The notes: generated from the sequence alone by a model not told the origin. Shown: positions 1 to 8,720, counted from the first letter of the stretch. The stretch: 57,157 nucleotides of DNA from Lutibacter sp. (GCF_030692605.1 NZ_JAUYUD010000112.1:1-57157), one strand, 5' to 3'. Numbers and translations are program-made.

Positions 1-28
1 ATTTTATATAACTTTTAGGTAGTGTTTT

Positions 29-502
29 TTATTTTGTGTTTAATAAAATTTTACTAATCAATACGATTTGACCTAAATGATAGTAGCTATGTTCAATCAT
101 TCCATCTATGTTTCGTTGATATGTTCCATATTTTTCGTCCACGAATACTTGTTTTAATTTTTTGTTAGGTATTTGTTCAATTAGGGAAGCCAATTCTTCT
201 GCGTCATTCCAAAATTTATTCAAAAAAGTTTCCCATTCAATCTGAGATTGAATAGGAGTAAAATCAAAACTATATTTATCTCTAATATCGAGAGTTCCAC
301 CTTCGAAAACATTTTTTATTCCGTTCAAGTAATAGTGAATATGTTGTGCTAAAACTGCAATTGTGTTAAAAGAGTCAAATTTAGTAGTTGCAATTTTCCA
401 ATTTAAATTAGACAATTGGGCTTTATAATTTGTATTTGCAACCCAAGTTCCATTCAAAATAATCTCTCTAAAACGCTTAGCAATTAAATATGTGCTTTTC
501 AT
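29..502 (-). CDS. DinB-like (DUF1572-type) four-helix protein
   Basis: A 157-residue soluble protein. The C-terminal segment EHSYYHLGQI and an upstream histidine pair (AQHIHYY, about residue 52) resemble the metal-ligand histidines of the DinB/YfiT helical-bundle superfamily. Members are often thiol transferases or metal-dependent enzymes, but the substrate cannot be told here. It lies downstream of the Fic gene on the same strand, separated from it by a copy of the intergenic repeat described at 559-669, which looks like a single-gene cassette arrangement. No signal peptide or membrane segment is seen. Family call by motif and size only. Confidence 0.6.
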   Translation of the reverse strand: MKSTYLIAKRFREIILNGTWVANTNYKAQLSNLNWKIATTKFDSFNTIAVLAQHIHYYLNGIKNVFEGGTLDIRDKYSFDFTPIQSQIEWETFLNKFWNDAEELASLIEQIPNKKLKQVFVDEKYGTYQRNIDGMIEHSYYHLGQIVLISKILLNTK

Positions 503-558
503 ATATTAAAAAAGGTTTAGGTTCAGTTAATATTGCTTACGAGTTTTTATAAGATTTG

Positions 559-669
559 TGCGACTTAAAAATCGGAGATTTTTCCGGTGTAGCAAATCGT
601 TTGTTGAATGTTTATCGGTTATACTAGTTCAAATTTAAGCATAAATTTTATGAGGTGTTAGCCAAAGTA
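559..669 (-). repeat. Cassette-type intergenic repeat, copy R1
   Basis: Read on the minus strand, this begins 2 nt after the Fic stop codon and is closely similar to 16023-16135. Shared blocks include AACACCTCATAAAATTTATG, CATTCAACAA, CGATTTGCTA and TTTAAGTC. It contains the small palindrome CATAAA-A-TTTATG and a 7-bp hairpin AAAAATC-TCC-GATTTTT near its distal end. It separates fic from the DinB-like gene. No function is known to me; see the other copies at 16 and 17 kb. Confidence 0.75.
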
Positions 670-670
670 C

Positions 671-1744
671 TTATTCTTTAAGAGTTAGAATTTTAATTAA
701 TTTCTCATTAATATAATAATTTCCTGTTCCTAATTTTTCTTTTTTAAGCACTTTGTCTTTAGCTAATTGATTTAGATATTTTGAAGCCGTAATTCTCGAA
801 ACCCCTAAATCGTTCTCAATAAATTCGATTTTTGTATATGGATGTTTGAATAAATTGTTTAATAAGTCTTGACTATAAAATTTGTAATTGTTTCTCAACA
901 AGTTTTTGTATTCGTATATTAAATCTCTAATTTTTCCAATGAGTACAATTGTTTCTTTTGCAATTTGCTCAACGCCATCTAACATATAGAGTACCCAATT
1001 TTCCCAATTGTCAGTTTCTCTAACTTCTTGTAAAAGTTTATAATAATCTGCTTTGTGCTCAATAATGTAACGACTTAAATACAGAATAGGTAAATTTAGT
1101 AAATCGTTCATTACTAAATATAAAACATTAATAATTCGCCCAGTTCTTCCGTTTCCGTCATAAAAAGGATGAATACTCTCAAATTGGTAATGAATTATGG
1201 CCATTTTGACTAATGTGTCAAACTCAGACATACTTTCATCGTTGATGTATTGTTCTAGATTAGTCATTAAATCTAGAATTGTATCATAATCTTGTGGTGG
1301 TGTGTATACAATTTCTCCAGTTGTTGAATTTTTCAGAGCTGTCCCAGAAACTTTTCTAAATCCGGCATTATTCTTCTCTAACTCAGATTGTATTGAAATT
1401 ATATCATTATTAGTTAAAATTTTATTTTTTGTAATTAAGCCAAATCCTTTTTTTAGTGCGGAGATATAATTTTGAACTTCTTTGGCATTTAATGATTTGA
1501 AACCGTCAAGATTCAATTCGGCTTTAAATATGTCATCGTGAGTTGTTATAATATTTTCAATTGCTGAGCTGTCTTTAGCCTCTTGAAGGCCTAAAGTATT
1601 AATCAAAATATTTTCATCCGGAATGCTTGAAACAATTCCTTTTAACTCGGCTAATGCTCTATGAGCTGAAGCTAATTTCTTAAGAACTTTTTTAGTCTCA
1701 ATATCTTGTTTAAGAGGTAACTTTTTTAAGTTTTCAGATTCCAT
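671..1744 (-). CDS. Fic family protein (probable AMP transferase) with C-terminal winged HTH
   Basis: A 357-residue protein with the complete Fic active-site motif HPFYDGNGRTGR at about residues 193-204, the signature for transfer of AMP or another NMP to a hydroxyl side chain. The N-terminal region has a Fic_N-like helical part containing the segment SSAIENI at about residues 59-65, which resembles the (S/T)xxxE(G/N) autoinhibitory helix of class II Fic proteins. The C-terminal 60-70 residues (IEFIENDLGVSRITASKYLN) look like a winged helix-turn-helix, so it may bind DNA. The promoter region upstream carries two inverted repeats, consistent with autoregulation. The target protein is unknown. 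Confidence 0.85.
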   Translation of the reverse strand: MESENLKKLPLKQDIETKKVLKKLASAHRALAELKGIVSSIPDENILINTLGLQEAKDSSAIENIITTHDDIFKAELNLDGFKSLNAKEVQNYISALKKGFGLITKNKILTNNDIISIQSELEKNNAGFRKVSGTALKNSTTGEIVYTPPQDYDTILDLMTNLEQYINDESMSEFDTLVKMAIIHYQFESIHPFYDGNGRTGRIINVLYLVMNDLLNLPILYLSRYIIEHKADYYKLLQEVRETDNWENWVLYMLDGVEQIAKETIVLIGKIRDLIYEYKNLLRNNYKFYSQDLLNNLFKHPYTKIEFIENDLGVSRITASKYLNQLAKDKVLKKEKLGTGNYYINEKLIKILTLKE

Positions 1745-1771
1745 TATGTATAGAAATATTAATTTTCTTTA

Positions 1772-1855
1772 CAAAGATAATTCATTATGATAAGATAATC
1801 GCATTTTCTTATCATAACTTTGTTAAATGATAAAATATTATGATTTGTTTATCAT
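1772..1855 (-). promoter_or_regulatory. Putative fic promoter with two TTATCAT/ATGATAA inverted-repeat operators
   Basis: On the minus strand a Bacteroidota -7 box TATCTTTG (TAnnTTTG) lies at 1772-1779, about 28 nt from the fic ATG. Immediately upstream is a perfect 11-bp inverted repeat, TTATGATAAGA (1785-1795) with TCTTATCATAA (1807-1817). A second inverted repeat follows, ATGATAAA (1827-1834) with TTTATCAT (1848-1855). The four half-sites share TTATCAT/ATGATAA. The placement over the -33 region and further upstream fits an operator, possibly for the wHTH of Fic itself (inference). A 65-codon open frame crossing here is judged non-coding. Confidence 0.6.
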
Positions 1856-1965
1856 GCATTTTTTCAGCGGTCGTATTTTGGCTAACTCGATACGTATAAT
1901 AAATATAATTCTATCCCTAGTCATTGTATGGATAAAAGGTCTTTTTAATTCTTTAACTAATATAA

Positions 1966-1994
1966 AACAAAAAACCACAACTGAAAGTTGTGGT
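1966..1994 (-). terminator. Rho-independent terminator of dnaN
   Basis: On the minus strand the stem CCACAACT-TTC-AGTTGTGG (1975-1993) is followed by a T-rich run (plus-strand A-rich 1966-1974). It starts about 27 nt after the dnaN stop codon. The fic gene reads away in the same direction further down, so this separates the two transcripts. Confidence 0.85.
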
Positions 1995-2020
1995 CTTCAT
2001 ATTTGTTATTTTAAAAAATA

Positions 2021-3139
2021 TTAATGATTTAACATCACAGGCATCACAAGCATTGTAATGTATTCGCCTTCTTCAACACCATCAATTGGAGTTAATATTC
2101 CAGCTCTGTTTGGTAAGCTCATTTCAATTAAAATTTCATTTGAATTTAAGTTGCTCAACATTTCAGTTAAAAAACGAGAATTAAATCCAATTTGCATATC
2201 GTCTCCTTGATAATCACAAATTAAACGTTCTTCTGCTTTATTTGAATAATCAATGTCTTCAGCTGAAATATTTAGTTCAGTTCCAGCCATTTTTAAACGA
2301 ATTTGATGCGTTGTTTTACTTGAAAATATAGAAACACGTTTTACAGAATTTAAAAAAGTTCCTCTATCAACCGTTAATTTATTAGGGTTTTCTTTTGGAA
2401 TTACCGCTTCATAATTTGGATATTTACCATCAATTAATCTGCAAACTAACACTACATTATCAAATGTAAATTTTGCATTAGAATCATTATATTCAATAAT
2501 AACATCGCTGTTTGAACCTCCTAAAATACCCTTCAATAAATTTAATGGTTTTTTTGGCATGATAAATTCCGCCGTTTCATTTGCCGAAACATCTGTTCTC
2601 ACATATTTTACCAATTTATGAGCATCGGTAGCAACAAAGGTTAAACTTTCTGTAGTAAATTGAAAAAACACCCCACTCATTACAGGTCTTAAATCATCAT
2701 TTCCTGCAGCGAAAATTGTTTTCGAAATAGCAGTTGCCAATACATCTCCGGATAAAACAGTACTGCTAGGCGATTCAATTGTAATAGCTTTAGGGAATTC
2801 ATTTCCATCAAAATAAGCCATATCATATTTTCCTTGGTTTGAACTTATTTCAATGGTATTGTTTTCTTCAGTTTTAAAAGTTAAAGGCTGATTTGGGAAT
2901 GTTTTTAAAGTGTCTAATAACAACCGTGCAGAAACCGCTACTGAACCCACAGAATTAGATTCAACTTCAATAGTAGTACTCATTGTAGTTTCTAAATCAC
3001 TAGCCAATATTTTTAATTCATTTTCATTTAATTCAAATAAAAAATTATCTAAAATTGGTAAGGTATTGCTATTGTTAATAACACCGCCCAAAACTTGCAG
3101 CTGTTTTAATAATTGACTACTTGATACAATAAATTTCAT
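2021..3139 (-). CDS. dnaN: DNA polymerase III subunit beta (sliding clamp)
   Basis: A 372-residue protein, the usual length for a bacterial sliding clamp, with the N-terminus MKFIVSSSQLLKQLQVLGG and the C-terminus TMLVMPVMLNH, which matches the YxxxPMR-like end of the family (here LVMPVML). Three repeated clamp domains are expected from the length. It tethers the replicative polymerase to DNA. It is monocistronic here, with its own terminator and a candidate promoter at 3255-3262. dnaA is not adjacent. The call rests on overall sequence recognition. Confidence 0.96.
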   Translation of the reverse strand: MKFIVSSSQLLKQLQVLGGVINNSNTLPILDNFLFELNENELKILASDLETTMSTTIEVESNSVGSVAVSARLLLDTLKTFPNQPLTFKTEENNTIEISSNQGKYDMAYFDGNEFPKAITIESPSSTVLSGDVLATAISKTIFAAGNDDLRPVMSGVFFQFTTESLTFVATDAHKLVKYVRTDVSANETAEFIMPKKPLNLLKGILGGSNSDVIIEYNDSNAKFTFDNVVLVCRLIDGKYPNYEAVIPKENPNKLTVDRGTFLNSVKRVSIFSSKTTHQIRLKMAGTELNISAEDIDYSNKAEERLICDYQGDDMQIGFNSRFLTEMLSNLNSNEILIEMSLPNRAGILTPIDGVEEGEYITMLVMPVMLNH

Positions 3140-3254
3140 GTGAATGTTTTTTATTTTTAAAGGTCACATGTTCTTCGGTTCTAATCTTTTCCGTTTGAAA
3201 GAAAGAAATTAACATGCTCGTTTTATTTATGATTATTTTATATTGAATAATTTA

Positions 3255-3262
3255 CAAATATA
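3255..3262 (-). promoter_or_regulatory. Candidate dnaN -7 promoter box
   Basis: The minus strand reads TATATTTG, matching the Bacteroidota -7 consensus TAnnTTTG, about 115 nt upstream of the dnaN ATG. No clear -33 TTG partner is seen. The 311-bp gap 3140-3450 between divergent dnaN and the PIG-L gene holds this box and the one at 3417-3424; otherwise it is plain AT-rich sequence. Confidence 0.35.
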
Positions 3263-3416
3263 TTCTAAATATGTTGTTTTAAAAAAGATTTTTTTAAAAG
3301 TATAAAAGTAATTAATAACAAAAAAGTAAATTGTTCAAAATAGGAATGCCTTTGTTTTAAAAAGTTATAATTATGTTAATTAATGGTCATAAAATTCTTA
3401 AAAAAAATATAAATTT

Positions 3417-3424
3417 TATATTTG
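3417..3424 (+). promoter_or_regulatory. Candidate -7 promoter box of the PIG-L gene
   Basis: TATATTTG (TAnnTTTG) lies 27 nt before the ATG at 3451, giving a short leader of about 20 nt. No convincing -33 element is seen. Confidence 0.4.
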
Positions 3425-3450
3425 TTTCACTTCATATAAAATACTACTGA

Positions 3451-5967
3451 ATGAAAAGACGAATAGCATTTACGTTATTATTTACATTTTTTTTAAATTT
3501 TAATTTTGCCCAAGCTCCTAAAAAACCGACTGCAGGAGAAATATATGATGCTATTGAAAAATTAAATTTTTTAGGGAGTGTATTATATATTGCAGCACAC
3601 CCAGATGATGAAAATACCAGGCTTATTTCTTATTTTGCTAATGATGTAAAGGCAAGAACAGCGTATTTAAGTATCACCAGAGGTGATGGTGGGCAAAATT
3701 TAATTGGTCCTGAAATTAGCGAATTTTTGGGTGTAATTAGAACGCAAGAATTACTTGCTGCAAGAAAAAAAGATGGTGGTGAGCAGTTTTTTACAAGAGC
3801 AAATGACTTCGGTTATTCAAAACATCCAGATGAAACGTTGAAAATTTGGAGTAAAAATGAGGTTCTTAGCGATGTTGTTACGGTAATTAGAAAATTTAAA
3901 CCCGATGTAATTGTAAATAGATTTAACCATAGTACAGCAGGTTCAACACACGGCCATCATACCGCTTCCGCTATGCTAAGTTTGGAAGCATTTGATTTGG
4001 CGGGTGATAAAAATTATAAGACACTTTTAAAAAATGAATCTATTTGGAAACCAAAAAGATTATTTTTTAACACATCGTGGTGGTTTTATGGGAGTCAAGA
4101 AAATTTTGATAAAGCAGATAAAACTAATTTATTGGAATTAGAAATAGGAACTTTTTATAAACAAAAAGGGCTTTCGAATGGAGAAATTGCATCTTTAAGT
4201 AGAAGCCAACACCAATCACAAGGTTTTGGAAGTACTGGTTCTCGTGGTTCAGAAACAGAATATTTAGAATTTTTAAAAGGAGAGTTTCCTATAAATAAAA
4301 ATCCTTTTTATGGAATTGACACAACCTGGAATAGAGTAGATGGTGGAAATGCAATTGGGGTATTGCTTCAACAAGTTCAAAAAGAATTTAATTTTTTAAA
4401 TCCGTCAGCGAGCATTCCAAAATTGGTTAAAGCATATTCTTTAATAGAAAATTTAAAAGATGAACATTGGAAGAAAATTAAATTGGAAGAAATAAAAAAT
4501 ATAATTGCTGCCTGCACTGGACTTTATTTGGAAGTTGTGGCTGATAATTCTTCAACAACTATTAATTCAACTAATTTATTAAAAATAGAAGCTATAAATA
4601 GGAGTGATGTGCCTATTAATTTGAAAGGATTTTCTGTTTATCCATTTATTTTAGAAGATAGAAATGATGTTTTATTAAAAAATAATGAATCATATAAAAC
4701 TTCTATTGAAACTACTATTCCGAACAACGCAAAAAAAACGGCTCCTTATTGGTTAATTGAAAAGGGGACAATTGGAATGTATAATGTTCGTGACTCAGAA
4801 CTTATTGGATTGGCCGAAACACCAAAACAAATGAGTGTAAATTTTATTATTGAAATCTTGGCAACCCAAATTCCATTTACGAAAGAAGTAATTTATAAAT
4901 ATAACGACCCCGTAAAAGGAGAAATCTATAAACCATTTGAGGTATTGCCACAAATTTCGGCATCCTTTAATGAAGAAGTTTATATTTTTGCCGATAATTC
5001 TGCTCAAATTGTAAAAGTTAAATTGAAAGCATTAAAAGACAATATTCAAGGACTAATTTCTTTAAAAATTCCTACAAATTGGAAAATTAGTCCTACATCA
5101 ATATCTTTTGAACTTACAAAAAAAGGAGAGGAGAAATGGGTTGATTTTTTAATGACACCAACAACTATGAAATCGGAAGGAATTATAAAACCTGAAGTGT
5201 CTATTGGTTTGGAAAAATTTTCAAATAAATTGGTTGAAATTAATTACGAACATATCCCTTTCCAATCAGTCGTTATGCCTTCAGAAGCTAAAATAGTTCG
5301 TTTAAATATTCGAAGGAAAGGTCAGTTAATTGGATATATACAGGGTGCCGGAGATGCGGTACCAACGAGTCTAAGACAAATAGGTTATACTGTAGTAGAA
5401 TTAAATGAAGATGAAATTACCCCTGAAAAAATAGCAAATTTTGATGCAATAATTGTTGGTATTAGAACGTATAATACTAGCGACAAGGCAACATTTTACC
5501 AAAAGCATTTACATAATTTTGTTGCCAATGGAGGAAATTTAATTGTGCAGTATCATACCAATTCTAGGTTAAAAGTAGATGCTTTGGCACCATATTCTTT
5601 AAAATTGTCTCGAGATAGAGTAACCGAAGAGGATTCTGAAGTTATTTTAAATAATCCATCTCATGAGATTTTAAACGTACCAAATAAAATTTCAATAACC
5701 GATTTTGAAGGTTGGGTTCAAGAAAGAGGTCTTTATTTTCCAGATGAATGGGATGCTAATTTTGAGTCAGTTTTAACATTAAATGATCAAGGTGAGTCTG
5801 AGAAAAGGGGTAGTTTATTGGTTGCTAAATATGGTAAAGGATATTATATTTATACTGGATTAAGTTTTTTTAGAGAATTACCTGCGGGTGTGTCTGGAGC
5901 ATATAGATTATTTGCAAATATGATTTCTATAGGTAAAAATAACAATGAAAAACTACTTAAAAATTAA
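3451..5967 (+). CDS. Secreted PIG-L family deacetylase (LmbE-like)
   Basis: An 838-residue exported protein: signal peptide at residues 1-21 ending FNFAQ, then an LmbE/PIG-L domain with the zinc motif AHPDDE (H50-P-D-D-E54) and the distal HGHH segment at about residues 167-171. These enzymes remove acetyl groups from N-acetylglucosamine-type substrates. The middle is beta-rich. The C-terminal third (about residues 610-830) looks like a class I glutamine-amidotransferase/ThuA-like fold with VVELNEDEIT, a segment around IIVGIRTYNTS, and GGNLIVQYHTNSR. It is followed closely by a tiny membrane protein and a sodium:solute symporter, suggesting a periplasmic deacetylation and uptake unit. The substrate is unknown. 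Confidence 0.85.
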   Translation: MKRRIAFTLLFTFFLNFNFAQAPKKPTAGEIYDAIEKLNFLGSVLYIAAHPDDENTRLISYFANDVKARTAYLSITRGDGGQNLIGPEISEFLGVIRTQELLAARKKDGGEQFFTRANDFGYSKHPDETLKIWSKNEVLSDVVTVIRKFKPDVIVNRFNHSTAGSTHGHHTASAMLSLEAFDLAGDKNYKTLLKNESIWKPKRLFFNTSWWFYGSQENFDKADKTNLLELEIGTFYKQKGLSNGEIASLSRSQHQSQGFGSTGSRGSETEYLEFLKGEFPINKNPFYGIDTTWNRVDGGNAIGVLLQQVQKEFNFLNPSASIPKLVKAYSLIENLKDEHWKKIKLEEIKNIIAACTGLYLEVVADNSSTTINSTNLLKIEAINRSDVPINLKGFSVYPFILEDRNDVLLKNNESYKTSIETTIPNNAKKTAPYWLIEKGTIGMYNVRDSELIGLAETPKQMSVNFIIEILATQIPFTKEVIYKYNDPVKGEIYKPFEVLPQISASFNEEVYIFADNSAQIVKVKLKALKDNIQGLISLKIPTNWKISPTSISFELTKKGEEKWVDFLMTPTTMKSEGIIKPEVSIGLEKFSNKLVEINYEHIPFQSVVMPSEAKIVRLNIRRKGQLIGYIQGAGDAVPTSLRQIGYTVVELNEDEITPEKIANFDAIIVGIRTYNTSDKATFYQKHLHNFVANGGNLIVQYHTNSRLKVDALAPYSLKLSRDRVTEEDSEVILNNPSHEILNVPNKISITDFEGWVQERGLYFPDEWDANFESVLTLNDQGESEKRGSLLVAKYGKGYYIYTGLSFFRELPAGVSGAYRLFANMISIGKNNNEKLLKN

Positions 5968-5969
5968 GA

Positions 5970-6074
5970 ATGAATAAACAAAAATATACTTGGAAAAAGG
6001 AATATACTTGGGTTTTAGTTTTGAATGCATTTTATATTGTAATATTTTATTTATTAACGCTAAGTTTTACATAA
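5970..6074 (+). CDS. Small single-pass membrane protein between deacetylase and symporter
   Basis: A 34-codon frame starting 2 nt after the PIG-L stop and ending 3 nt before the symporter ATG. It reads a charged, Trp-containing N-terminus (MNKQKYTWKKEYTW) followed by one hydrophobic helix (VLVLNAFYIVIFYLLTLSF). The tight packing on both sides and the membrane-protein composition support a real gene. It may be a small accessory subunit of the symporter, by analogy with the small membrane subunits that accompany some SSS transporters (inference). Confidence 0.6.
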   Translation: MNKQKYTWKKEYTWVLVLNAFYIVIFYLLTLSFT

Positions 6075-6077
6075 ATA

Positions 6078-7754
6078 ATGGCACTATTAGACTGGATTGT
6101 ACTTAGTGGAACTTTATTATTTATTGTTTTTTATGGTGTTTATAAAACACGTGGAAGTAAAAATGTAAATGAGTATTTAAAAGGTGGATCAGAATCTAAA
6201 TGGTGGACCATTGGTTTATCAGTAATGGCAACTCAGGCTAGCGCAATCACCTTTTTATCTACACCAGGTCAAGCTTATCACAGTGGAATGGGATTTGTGC
6301 AATTTTATTTTGGATTGCCAATTGCAATGGTAATTATTTGCATTGTGTTTATTCCAATTTATTTTAAGTTAAAAGTATATACGGCCTACGAATTTTTAGA
6401 ATCACGTTTCGACCTAAAAACAAGGAGTTTGGCAGCCATTTTATTTTTGGTTCAACGTGGTTTGGCAGCAGGGATTACCATTTTCGCGCCAGCAATTATT
6501 TTATCGTCAGTATTAGGGTGGGATTTAAATACATTGAATGTAATAATTGGTGTGTTGGTAATTATTTACACGGTTTCTGGTGGCACAAAGGCTGTAAGTG
6601 TTACTCATAAGCATCAAATGGCTGTTATTTTTACTGGAATGTTTATCGCATTCTTTATTATTTTAAGTTATTTACCTGATGGAATAAATTTTTCAAATGC
6701 GTTGGAAATTGCTGGTGCAAGTGGGAAAATGGAAATTTTAGATTTTTCTTTTGATTTAGATAATCGATATACATTTTGGAGTGGGATTATTGGAGGTACT
6801 TTTTTGGCACTTTCTTATTTTGGAACTGATCAAAGTCAAGTGCAACGTTATTTATCTGGCAAATCAGTAAAAGAAATGCAACTTGGCCTTATTTTTAATG
6901 GTTTGTTAAAAGTTCCAATGCAGTTTTTTATTTTGTTGGTAGGTGTTATGGTTTTTGTTTTTTATCAATTCAATGCTTCACCGTTAAATTTTAATCCACT
7001 AGCAAATGAAAGTGTTAAAAATTCTGAATATAACGATGAATATAACCTTTTAGAAAATAAACATATTGAAATTGAAAACCAGAAAAAACAAGTTATTTAT
7101 AGTTATAGTTTAGAATCTGGTTCCAAAAAAGAACAATTGAAACAAGAGATTGCTGCATTAAATCTGCTGGAAATTAATAATAGGGAAGAGGCTAAAACAA
7201 TTATTAAAAAAGCAAATGTTGATGTAGAGACCAATGATAAGGATTATGTTTTTATACATTTTATTTTACACAATTTGCCAAAAGGCTTAATTGGGTTGTT
7301 ATTGGCAGTTATTTTATCCGCTGCAATGTCAAGCACTTCTTCAGAGTTAAATGCGTTAGCAAGTACAACAGCAATTGATTTATACAAACGTAATATGAAA
7401 GATGAAAAAACTGAAGCTCATTATGTAAAAGCTTCAAAATGGTTTACGTTAGGTTGGGGAATTATAGCAATTTCGGTAGCAAGTGTTGCAAGTTTATTCG
7501 ATAACTTAATTCAACTTGTAAATATAATTGGATCTATTTTTTATGGAAATATTCTAGGAATTTTCTTATTGGCATTTTTTATAAAATATGTAAAAAGTAA
7601 TGCAACTTTTATGGCTGCACTAATTACGCAAATAATTGTTATTATTGGTTATAAATTTGATTGGATGCCGTATTTATGGCTTAATTTATTTGGTTGCGCC
7701 TTAGTTATGGGTATTGCTATTATCATTCAAACAATTAATTCAAAACATATCTAA
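6078..7754 (+). CDS. Sodium:solute symporter (SSS family)
   Basis: A 558-residue multi-spanning membrane protein. The N-terminus (WIVLSGTLLFIVFYGVYKTRG) and the conserved stretches SKWWTIGLSVMATQASAITF, GTFLALSYFGTDQSQVQRYL and AVILSAAMSSTSSELNALAS are typical of the SSS/SLC5 family that couples Na+ entry to uptake of sugars, sialic acid, vitamins or amino acids. A charged, coiled-coil-like insertion of about 90 residues (about 305-395) interrupts the core between two membrane segments. Co-transcription with the deacetylase suggests import of a deacetylated sugar or related product. The substrate cannot be read from sequence. Confidence 0.9.
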   Translation: MALLDWIVLSGTLLFIVFYGVYKTRGSKNVNEYLKGGSESKWWTIGLSVMATQASAITFLSTPGQAYHSGMGFVQFYFGLPIAMVIICIVFIPIYFKLKVYTAYEFLESRFDLKTRSLAAILFLVQRGLAAGITIFAPAIILSSVLGWDLNTLNVIIGVLVIIYTVSGGTKAVSVTHKHQMAVIFTGMFIAFFIILSYLPDGINFSNALEIAGASGKMEILDFSFDLDNRYTFWSGIIGGTFLALSYFGTDQSQVQRYLSGKSVKEMQLGLIFNGLLKVPMQFFILLVGVMVFVFYQFNASPLNFNPLANESVKNSEYNDEYNLLENKHIEIENQKKQVIYSYSLESGSKKEQLKQEIAALNLLEINNREEAKTIIKKANVDVETNDKDYVFIHFILHNLPKGLIGLLLAVILSAAMSSTSSELNALASTTAIDLYKRNMKDEKTEAHYVKASKWFTLGWGIIAISVASVASLFDNLIQLVNIIGSIFYGNILGIFLLAFFIKYVKSNATFMAALITQIIVIIGYKFDWMPYLWLNLFGCALVMGIAIIIQTINSKHI

Positions 7755-7857
7755 TAATAAGAAATGCGAAGCTAAAAGATACTTCGAAAATTTGTGGAAT
7801 TTCACTTCCGAATGATGTAAGTATTGTGTTACATAAAAAATTAGGAGTTTAAAAATA

Positions 7858-8058
7858 GTGTCATTCCGACCAAAGGAGGAATCACATTACGTTTATCAAC
7901 TGTGTGATGCCTCGACGACTCGGCATGACAAAAGAACCATTGAAAAATAAACTCTTGACCTTGTCATCATTGCGAATTTTACTTTTTTAAGTAAAATGTG
8001 GTAATTTGATTATCCATAAACAGATTGCCACAGTCGTTCCTCCTTCGAAATAGCATAA
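7858..8058. repeat. Two degenerate intergenic repeat units
   Basis: Unit one (7858-7930) is an imperfect long inverted repeat: GTCATTCCGA...GGAATCACA against TGTGTGATGCC...TCGGCATGACA. Unit two (7961-8058) resembles a decayed copy of the same general kind (GTCATCATTGCGAA ... GATTGCCACAGTCGTTCC) and holds a perfect hairpin ATTTTACTT-TTTT-AAGTAAAAT (7976-7997). Such TGTCATTCCGAG-type palindromes are scattered between genes in many Bacteroidota (recalled, not checked). The rest of the gap 7755-8161 shows no gene. Confidence 0.5.
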
Positions 8059-8161
8059 ATAAAGGATATTCAGATAGTATTTATTCTTACTTATATCGAA
8101 CTCACGTTAAATTTAATAATTGGGTTGATGTTGGGTATTGGTAATTGCAGATTTAAAAAGG

Positions 8162-8212
8162 AAAAAAAAGCGAAGCCGCCTCAAAATTTAATATTGAGAC
8201 GGCTTCTTTTTA
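8162..8212. terminator. Bidirectional terminator between converging genes
   Basis: Stem GAAGCCGCCTCAA (8172-8184) pairs with TTGAGACGGCTTC (8194-8206) with one mismatch and a 9-nt loop, flanked by an A-run before and a T-run after, so it works on both strands. It lies between the symporter (+) and the DUF2911 gene (-). Its core is nearly identical, in opposite orientation, to the left end of the insertion sequence at 21.3 kb. Confidence 0.85.
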
Positions 8213-8228
8213 ATTTATTTATTTTGTA

Positions 8229-8720
8229 TTAATTTATTGGTAACAGTATACTGGCTTTATCCCAAGCAAGTTTAATTCCATTTTCCTTTACTTTAAATAC
8301 AAGTTCTTCTTGAACTTCCGCTTTAAAAGTAGGAGATACTTTTATGCGCACCACATCATTTGCTTCTGAATATCCACTTGAACCCCAAGCGTCGTTTTTA
8401 CTACTTAAAATAAGGGTCCATTCTTCTTTTTCTGAAGCAATAACAAAAAAGCCATACTTGCCTGCGGCAACTGTTACATCATCAATTTTTACTGGGGCAT
8501 CGAATGAAATTGTTGTATTTTCATTGGCTCCAGCTCTCCAAACAGCATTGTACTTCACCAAATTTCCCCAAATAAATCTTCCTTTTACACTAGGTGATCC
8601 ATAATCGACAGATACGGTAACCTCACCAATTTTGCCTTCAACTTGTTTTCTTGGACTAACCTGTGCAAATGTTAATGTTGCAACAAATAATAACAAAAAC
8701 GCTAAATTATATTTTTTCAT
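8229..8720 (-). CDS. DUF2911 family secreted protein
   Basis: The chosen start (MKKYNLAFLLLFVATLTFAQ) gives a clean signal peptide and lies 2 nt after the stop of the preceding gene. A start 6 codons earlier would overlap that gene. The mature part carries the DUF2911 features seen also in its neighbour: VDYGSPSVKGRFIWG, VWRAGANENTTISF and AGKYGFFVIASEKEEWTLIL. The function of DUF2911 is not established. It is a paralogue of the upstream gene and probably translationally coupled to it. Confidence 0.85.
   Translation of the reverse strand: MKKYNLAFLLLFVATLTFAQVSPRKQVEGKIGEVTVSVDYGSPSVKGRFIWGNLVKYNAVWRAGANENTTISFDAPVKIDDVTVAAGKYGFFVIASEKEEWTLILSSKNDAWGSSGYSEANDVVRIKVSPTFKAEVQEELVFKVKENGIKLAWDKASILLPIN

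Noticed and set aside
559-669. Integron attC site
   Set aside because: The repeat lacks the RYYYAAC and GTTRRRY core pair, and no IntI-type integrase is in the window.
1827-2024. 65-codon open frame on the plus strand between fic and dnaN
   Set aside because: It covers the operator repeats of fic and the terminator of dnaN; its composition is not protein-like in the second half.
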